Shown piece after piece: positions 59,091 to 64,000 of a stretch of DNA of 64,000 bases. Origin of the DNA: Orientia tsutsugamushi str. Boryong (GTDB taxonomy: Bacteria; Pseudomonadota; Alphaproteobacteria; Rickettsiales; Rickettsiaceae); contig NC_009488.1 in assembly GCF_000063545.1 (NCBI RefSeq), forward strand, positions 2,063,052-2,127,051, in the 5' to 3' direction. Positions within the stretch are counted from its first letter, which is position 1, and every line of letters begins with the position of its first letter. The position numbers were made by a program, and so were the translations under genes. The notes beneath the pieces were generated by a model. The model did no database searches and was not told the DNA's origin. It saw nothing but the letters and a program-made list of their open reading frames with translations.

Positions 59091-59422
59091 AACATTCACT
59101 ATTGAATTGAAAACGCTACTAATTATTAACTACTTTAGTAAGATACAATGTAACAATTTACAAATTAAAGACACTTCTATATTACATTTTATATTTTCGT
59201 AAAAACATCAAAAAATCACTAATCATAATACAATCAAGATTTGTCAGTTTTTATTTAGGCAGTTTAATTGCAACATATCTTTTTCTTCATATATGCATTT
59301 TTATAAAAGTCCTAACATGATTAAAACTAGAAATATTTTTATAATCGAAAGTAAGAATAATTATTTTATCATTTTAATATATAAGTGTATAATGATTTAA
59401 AAATATATCTGCATCGTTATCA

Positions 59423-59845
59423 ATGACCTACATATCTGAAATATATCTACTATTAGCAAGTAATATTTTTGCCTCTAATTTTATTTTTAGCATTGAATCA
59501 GAATATGTTTTTAGTGCCATGAGACATTTTGGCAACTATCAATTACATTTAGTAGTAATATCTATTATAGCTTCATTGTTTTGTGTTGGTAGCATAAATT
59601 ATTTTTTAGGCGAACTATGCTATAAAATATATCTTTACTATCAAAATCCTAATCTAATTGCAAGATATAATAAATTATTTACAAGATTTAATGAGCATTG
59701 GAAACTAATAATATTATTAACTCTTGCTCCAATAATAGGAAACACAATAATTTTTATAGCTGGTTTTCTACATAACTCTTATGCTAAAAATATTAGCGCA
59801 TTTATAACAATAAAAACGCTCTATTATTTGTTACCAATATTCTAG
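59423..59845 (+). CDS. Small VTT/YqaA-like inner-membrane protein
   Basis: 140 residues, three to four membrane segments (YLLLASNIFASNFIF, LHLVVISIIASLFCVGSINY, LIILLTLAPIIGNTIIFIAG). Features shared with the YqaA branch of DedA/VTT proteins are an N-terminal S-x-FAS-like segment, a G-x-x-NYFLGE-like re-entrant motif (GSINYFLGELCY) and a C-terminal hydrophobic pair around GFLHNS. Possibly a lipid scramblase or transporter of that superfamily; the substrate is unknown. Stands alone. Confidence 0.7.
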   Translation: MTYISEIYLLLASNIFASNFIFSIESEYVFSAMRHFGNYQLHLVVISIIASLFCVGSINYFLGELCYKIYLYYQNPNLIARYNKLFTRFNEHWKLIILLTLAPIIGNTIIFIAGFLHNSYAKNISAFITIKTLYYLLPIF

Positions 59846-60697
59846 TTATCTAACCTAGGATCAATATAAGTGGTAGATAAAATATAGAGAAGAGATATAG
59901 TATTACAGACCTGTAATGTTTTCTATAATGAACATTGCATGTTTCAAGATATTTATAACTAACTAAAAGAAATAAGTTAGAGCAAGAGTTATTGTAATCT
60001 TTATATGCTTTATAAAAGCTGCTATTGAGTTTATTTTAGTTTGAGTTGATACATGAATTTATATGACAATAATATCCTGAATATCTAGGTAGTAATTGCA
60101 AAAATACAACATAGATTTATGTATGATATTTGGCTAATTGATGGATGATCTAAAAAAAATAACTTAAATTTATAGTTGTGATAAGCTTGGAGTAAGATGG
60201 AATGGAATTAATATTGATAAATTATTTACTATTAAATAAAAAGCATACTACAGATTCATAATTTAATTAAATAAATTACTTCAATTTTAAAATTATGAAG
60301 TGCGATAAATATGGAGTTAATTATTTTATTTTACACAAGCAGCGTTAAATAAAATAAAACCAAGCAAAGAAGAAAAAATATTCCAGTTTAGAGATACAAA
60401 AGAAAAGAACCCACTTTTTACAATATCATATAAGAGAGATAATATTATTAGTCCTTGGAATTGACAGCAAAGCTTTGTAAAGCTTTGTTCTTAGTTGCGG
60501 AAGATCATTTAAGCATACATGCTTGATGTTAAGAAGAAACTACTAGTTGCATAGAATTCTAAAAAACAGTGAAACATTAAACTTTACTATCTTATACCTG
60601 TACAGTAGTATATGAGTTTTTTTTATAGACTAAGAATATTAGAAATAAGAAAAATTTTAATAAAACTGCCGCACTATTTAAAAATATTATGGTAACA
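59846..60697. other. Large gene-poor spacer
   Basis: 852 bases between the YqaA-like gene and tRNA-Ala. Only short frames with many stops were seen. A stretch near 60330-60430 has a weakly coding look (FQFRDTKEKNPLFTISYKRD) but cannot be assigned and is not in a longer frame. No insertion-sequence ends were recognised. Perhaps a decayed gene. Confidence 0.4.
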
Positions 60698-60772
60698 TGG
60701 TGGAGATGAAGGGAATTGAACCCCCGACTTTCTGCGTGCAAAACAGATGCTCTACCACTGAGCTACATCCCC
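60698..60772 (-). tRNA. tRNA-Ala(TGC)
   Basis: The reverse complement gives GGGGATG/CATCTCC acceptor pairing (one G-T pair), D-arm AGCTCAGTGGTAGAGC, an anticodon loop TTTGCAC with anticodon TGC, T-arm GGGTTCAATTCCC, discriminator A and an encoded CCA. Carries alanine. Isolated. Confidence 0.96.
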
Positions 60773-61035
60773 ACTGAATTAACTATATAGAAAATACTCT
60801 ATAGTAAAAAGCTTATTTTAACACCTAATACTAACTCAATATTTTATCTTAAACGTATTTTATCTATTTATAAGCTATTAGTCAATTTTTTTTTGAAGAA
60901 TGTACTATTACCTTTTCTAAACATAAACTCAAAGATGATAAGCAGTATTACAAAAATACGTGAATAAGAGGTATTACACCTCTTTTTACAATTATAGCTA
61001 AACCATTATGAATTGGTATGACTTAGCAGCTTTAT
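60773..61035. other. Spacer, nothing recognised
   Basis: AT-rich sequence between the tRNA gene and solitary insertion-sequence ends. It contains the tRNA promoter region, but no clear elements can be assigned. Confidence 0.4.
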
Positions 61036-61085
61036 CAAAAAGTATATAAATATAACTATTTTATAGTAGCTTAGCTATATTTAAC
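61036..61085. repeat. Solitary IS630 type B end
   Basis: AAAAAGTATATAAATATAAC, then TATTTTATAGTAGCTTAGCT, matches the end sequence at 15.7 kb. Also found at 21.75, 35.35 and 57.5 kb. Confidence 0.6.
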
Positions 61086-61129
61086 ATTTGCTGCTCTAAT
61101 ATTTTTAGAAAATATACCTTTGTATAAGA

Positions 61130-61312
61130 TAACCCTCCATCTCTGTTTCTTTTGATTATTAGTTGGTATTAATCTCTTTCTTTCTATCTTGATATATCTT
61201 GCAAAAATTATCTATTAAATAGTATACTATCGTAATACATTTTTTCAGGCTGGGTTATTTTATTTTTATTTAAATTTTCTTTATAACTCAACATTCTTTT
61301 TTTATCATAATT
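61130..61312 (-). mobile_element. IS982 5' end remnant
   Basis: Reading minus, the leader with AATAACCCAGCCTGAAAAAA (eroded start codon region), codons for VYYLIDNFCKIYQDRKKERL, and NQKKQRWRV. The terminal repeat is not recognisable at about 61312 (CAAATTATGATAAAAAAAGA), so it is older than most copies. Confidence 0.7.
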
Positions 61313-61508
61313 TGACATTAATTACGATGTGTTTAGCCTTTAATTCCTTCATTAAAATCTATTTACCAATTCATAAAACCACTCAGTATTAACAAGATAA
61401 GCTATACTTTTTTATTAATATAACCAGCAATGATAAATGATATTAGTACGTTGATAATATTTGCCATTATTGCCAAAGAGTATCTGACCTATTCTATTAA
61501 CCTATTCA
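61313..61508. other. Downstream region of the ankyrin gene
   Basis: AT-rich; no feature was identified except that the ankyrin gene's stop codon lies at 61509. No clear hairpin terminator was seen. Confidence 0.3.
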
Positions 61509-63035
61509 TTAGACTGAACTCTCGTTACCTACACCTATAGGCTGAGTATTTAAATCTACTTCATTATTAAATTGAAGACTTGATACATCAGAACTATTTA
61601 AATCATCTGTTAAAAGTTGTAATGTTTCTAATTCACGCAACCCTAAATAACTGAAAATTTTATATCTTATTTCATTAGGTAGAGATTGCAAACCTGCCAT
61701 CTTACCTGCATTCTCTATTACGCTCGGCATTAATTGAGCATATTTGATATTATCTTGAACAGGTTTAGCAATTGTAGGAATGGTTTGTGCACAATGCCTG
61801 TAACAATTTTCAACTGCATGATGATTAGCATATTTCATTTGTATATAACTTATATTATTTGGTAAATAATATAAGTTATATACATTGTGATTTTCGACAT
61901 AGATATTTTTTGTTGTCCACATATCCATAGCTATTTTCGCCAACGCTGCATTTCTATTTACAAAATCTTGATTTACTCCAAATTTTTCTGATTGTTCTAT
62001 ACAAGATTGTTCAGTACAGTTAGCTTTATTACAATGTTTTGATGTAACAATATGAGAAATAAATAATTCAGCTACTTTTAGCCCTAGATTATTATTTTTA
62101 CAAACCATAAGAGGAGTTTTTTCAAAATCATTTTGTGCATTTATATCAAAATTACAATCCAAGAAAAATCTAACAACATCTGTATGCCCATTTTTAGCAG
62201 CAAAATGCATAACTGTGTTACCATGGTTATCTCGTAAATTAATATCAGCATTATATTGCTTCACTAATAGTTTAACATCATCTACATTTCCATTGCCAGC
62301 CAAAATATGTAATGCTGTTTCTCCTGTAAAATTTTGTAAATCAATGGTTGCGTTATGCTCTGCTAAAATTTGCAATACGTTGGCAAAATTATCTTTTTTC
62401 AAGTAACGACAACAAAAATGTACAGCAGTATTGCCTTGATTATCTGGTAAGTCTATATCAATATCTGCACAATGCTCTAACATATACCGCAAAGTTGTTA
62501 GGTTACCATGTTCAGCAGCGCAATGTACAACGTTCATACCAGAATTATTTACAAGATTATGCATACCTATAAGAAGCTTTACAGCTTCTATACGATCAAA
62601 GCACACAGCATAATGTAAAGCTGTACTGCCGTTTCGATCTTGTGTATCAGCAATGACATTACGTGTTGCTAAAAGAAGCTTTATAATTTCTACATGTCCA
62701 TGTGTAGCTGCATAATGTAATGGTGTTATGTAAGTAATTGGTGTTTTTACATTAATATCCAAATTATTTTGTGTTAACAGAAGCCTTACAATTTCTGTAT
62801 GCCCACGTGCAGCTGCATAATGTAAAGGAGTCATACCATTAGCATCTAGTTCATTGATGTTTCTATTATCTTCTACTAGAAGACGTTCAACAGCTGCAAC
62901 GTTGCCATCTTTCGCAAGCTGATGTAAATCATTATTATTATCTAAATAATTTTCTTCTCTAATTAACCAAAAGTTTATACTATTGCGTATAAACCTATAA
63001 CAATGTAATAATATATAACGTAATAACTGATCCAT
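61509..63035 (-). CDS. Ankyrin-repeat protein with C-terminal F-box-like motif (probable effector)
   Basis: 508 residues. Eight to nine ankyrin repeats between about 33 and 340, several canonical (TPLHYAAARGHTEIVRLLL, STALHYAVCFDRIEAVKLL, NTVMHFAAKNGHTDVVRFFL). A linker follows with Cys/His-rich pieces (HCNKANCTEQSC). Near 450-475 is LPNEIRYKIFSYLGLRELET, an F-box/PRANC-like helix pair of the kind known in Orientia and poxvirus ankyrin proteins, which recruits host SKP1-cullin ubiquitin ligase. No signal peptide is visible; such proteins are usually type I or IV secretion substrates. The arrangement suggests a host-directed ubiquitin-ligase adaptor. The target is unknown. It stands alone near insertion-sequence debris. 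Confidence 0.85.
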   Translation of the reverse strand: MDQLLRYILLHCYRFIRNSINFWLIREENYLDNNNDLHQLAKDGNVAAVERLLVEDNRNINELDANGMTPLHYAAARGHTEIVRLLLTQNNLDINVKTPITYITPLHYAATHGHVEIIKLLLATRNVIADTQDRNGSTALHYAVCFDRIEAVKLLIGMHNLVNNSGMNVVHCAAEHGNLTTLRYMLEHCADIDIDLPDNQGNTAVHFCCRYLKKDNFANVLQILAEHNATIDLQNFTGETALHILAGNGNVDDVKLLVKQYNADINLRDNHGNTVMHFAAKNGHTDVVRFFLDCNFDINAQNDFEKTPLMVCKNNNLGLKVAELFISHIVTSKHCNKANCTEQSCIEQSEKFGVNQDFVNRNAALAKIAMDMWTTKNIYVENHNVYNLYYLPNNISYIQMKYANHHAVENCYRHCAQTIPTIAKPVQDNIKYAQLMPSVIENAGKMAGLQSLPNEIRYKIFSYLGLRELETLQLLTDDLNSSDVSSLQFNNEVDLNTQPIGVGNESSV

Positions 63036-63419
63036 AAGATAACTATCTATATTTCAACTATAAGTATATATAAAATAGATAGAAAAAACTACTAGATAAA
63101 ACTAAATTGTGTAAAAATGAGTGAAAGAGGATATAGTAAAGAAAAAATAAAAAGAGATAGAAAGTACAGTGGTAGCATATCCATATAATTCAAGAAAATA
63201 AGTAATGAAATTAACAAAAAAGATACTGCCATTATTTTATTAATATCATCGTTTACTTAATTCTATTATCTATATAATATAGACGTTCTTTTTTATATTT
63301 TCGGCATTTTGCAGAAGTTATGCCAAACTAGCAATTTTAGATTTATAAAGATGTGAGTTTTGAATGAAATTGCTGCTAAATTCAGTTCAATATCATATAG
63401 TTTTATTATATAAGGGTTA
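63036..63419. other. Intergenic stretch between the ankyrin gene and sdhE
   Basis: 384 bases, AT-rich, holding the ankyrin gene promoter region. No coding frame, RNA gene or repeat was recognised. Confidence 0.5.
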
Positions 63420-63683
63420 CTATACCGTATTAATACTTTTTAACATGCTAATTAATTTTTTATTTAAATGTTTGGGGGAAGGTTTTTTATTTGTTGTCCA
63501 TTCATAAATGTCTTTGTCATCGCAATCCAAAATTAATGCAAAGTCTAGTAGTTCTTTATCGCTAAGAAATTCAAGATGCTTACTTAAAAATTGGCTTAAC
63601 AAAAGATCACTTTCTTTACATCCGCGATACGTTGCTCGATATATCAATCTCTTTATAATTCTCTGCTTCTCATCTTTATTCAT
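63420..63683 (-). CDS. sdhE: FAD assembly factor SdhE
   Basis: 87 residues, right for the SdhE/SDH5 family. The diagnostic RGxxE motif appears as YRGCKESDLLLSQFLSKHL near residue 20, and the helical bundle ends FALILDCDDKDIYEWTTNK, the conserved D-x-D-IY-W region. It attaches FAD covalently to the SdhA flavoprotein of succinate dehydrogenase. No neighbouring operon gene in the window. Confidence 0.9.
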   Translation of the reverse strand: MNKDEKQRIIKRLIYRATYRGCKESDLLLSQFLSKHLEFLSDKELLDFALILDCDDKDIYEWTTNKKPSPKHLNKKLISMLKSINTV

Positions 63684-64000
63684 ATAAACATTCTAAAAAA
63701 CAATTTTATCTTAAAAGTCACATTTAAAACTTTATTTTGCTAGAACATCATAATTAATAAAATAGCCAGTATTAACAATAAATATCCAACTTCAGGAATA
63801 TATAGTTCAAAAATTATACTCTTGAATTTTTTGGGTTATTATACGATATTTACAATGTTTATAATTAAAAAATACTTTTGTTACTACATAAAGTAATTAA
63901 ATTAATAGAAATACAATATAATATTGTTTACAGCATATATCCTTTAATTATATGCAAAACATTTAGTTGATAATTTGTTTTAATCTTAATACCAACCATT
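63684..64000. other. Window end, nothing recognised
   Basis: 317 bases upstream of sdhE, very AT-rich. It must hold the sdhE promoter; no gene could be supported. Confidence 0.4.

Noticed and set aside
59846..60697. Possible gene in the long spacer before tRNA-Ala
   Set aside because: Only one short weakly coding segment surrounded by stops; no family or start could be supported.

Overview
The window comes from a very AT-rich, reduced alphaproteobacterial genome of the order Rickettsiales, most likely Orientia or a close relative. The evidence is a rickettsial housekeeping set (a very large NAD-type glutamate dehydrogenase, complex I genes, an alphaproteobacterial DksA, a combined ankyrin/F-box-like protein) broken up by dense, nested, mostly dead insertion sequences. 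The genus is an inference from this combination; no marker gene for it lies in the window.

Layout. From 1 to 22.5 kb is an accessory, mobile-element-rich region. It holds tRNA-Pro, a giant pentapeptide-repeat protein, two paralogous coiled-coil proteins with autotransporter-like beta-barrels (7.4-9.7 kb on minus, 15.9-17.9 kb on plus), and between and around them IS982, IS5, IS630 and IS110 remnants, a MITE-like element, a truncated group II intron and decayed genes. One of these (19.8-20.6 kb) encodes about 40-residue helical repeats followed by a strongly acidic tail. From 22.5 to 27.7 kb lies a minus-strand housekeeping block: rluC-like, holB-like, ppa, dksA, xerC-like, mnmE. The NAD-glutamate dehydrogenase (27.8-32.7 kb) follows on plus. 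From 32.9 to 35.6 kb is a second cluster of nested insertion sequences, including an IS5 copy nearly identical to the one at 13 kb but in opposite orientation.

From 36 kb on, the region is mostly conserved core: secB, dcd, a porin, frr, the complex I operon nuoGHIJKLMN (40.1-49.6 kb), tilS-ftsH, a 3-methyladenine glycosylase gene, tsaE, and the cell-elongation block rodA-mreD-mrdA. The mrdA product (PBP2) has Gln where the catalytic Lys of its SxxK motif should be. Then come ubiD, a small VTT/YqaA-like membrane protein, tRNA-Ala, an ankyrin-repeat protein with a C-terminal F-box-like motif (probable host-directed effector) and sdhE.

How the genes work together. Glutamate dehydrogenase feeds 2-oxoglutarate into the TCA cycle, SdhE flavinylates succinate dehydrogenase, complex I oxidises NADH and UbiD serves ubiquinone synthesis, giving an amino-acid-fuelled aerobic metabolism typical of intracellular Rickettsiales. 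The porin, the barrel proteins and SecB concern the envelope; the ankyrin/F-box protein and possibly the acidic repeat protein concern the host.
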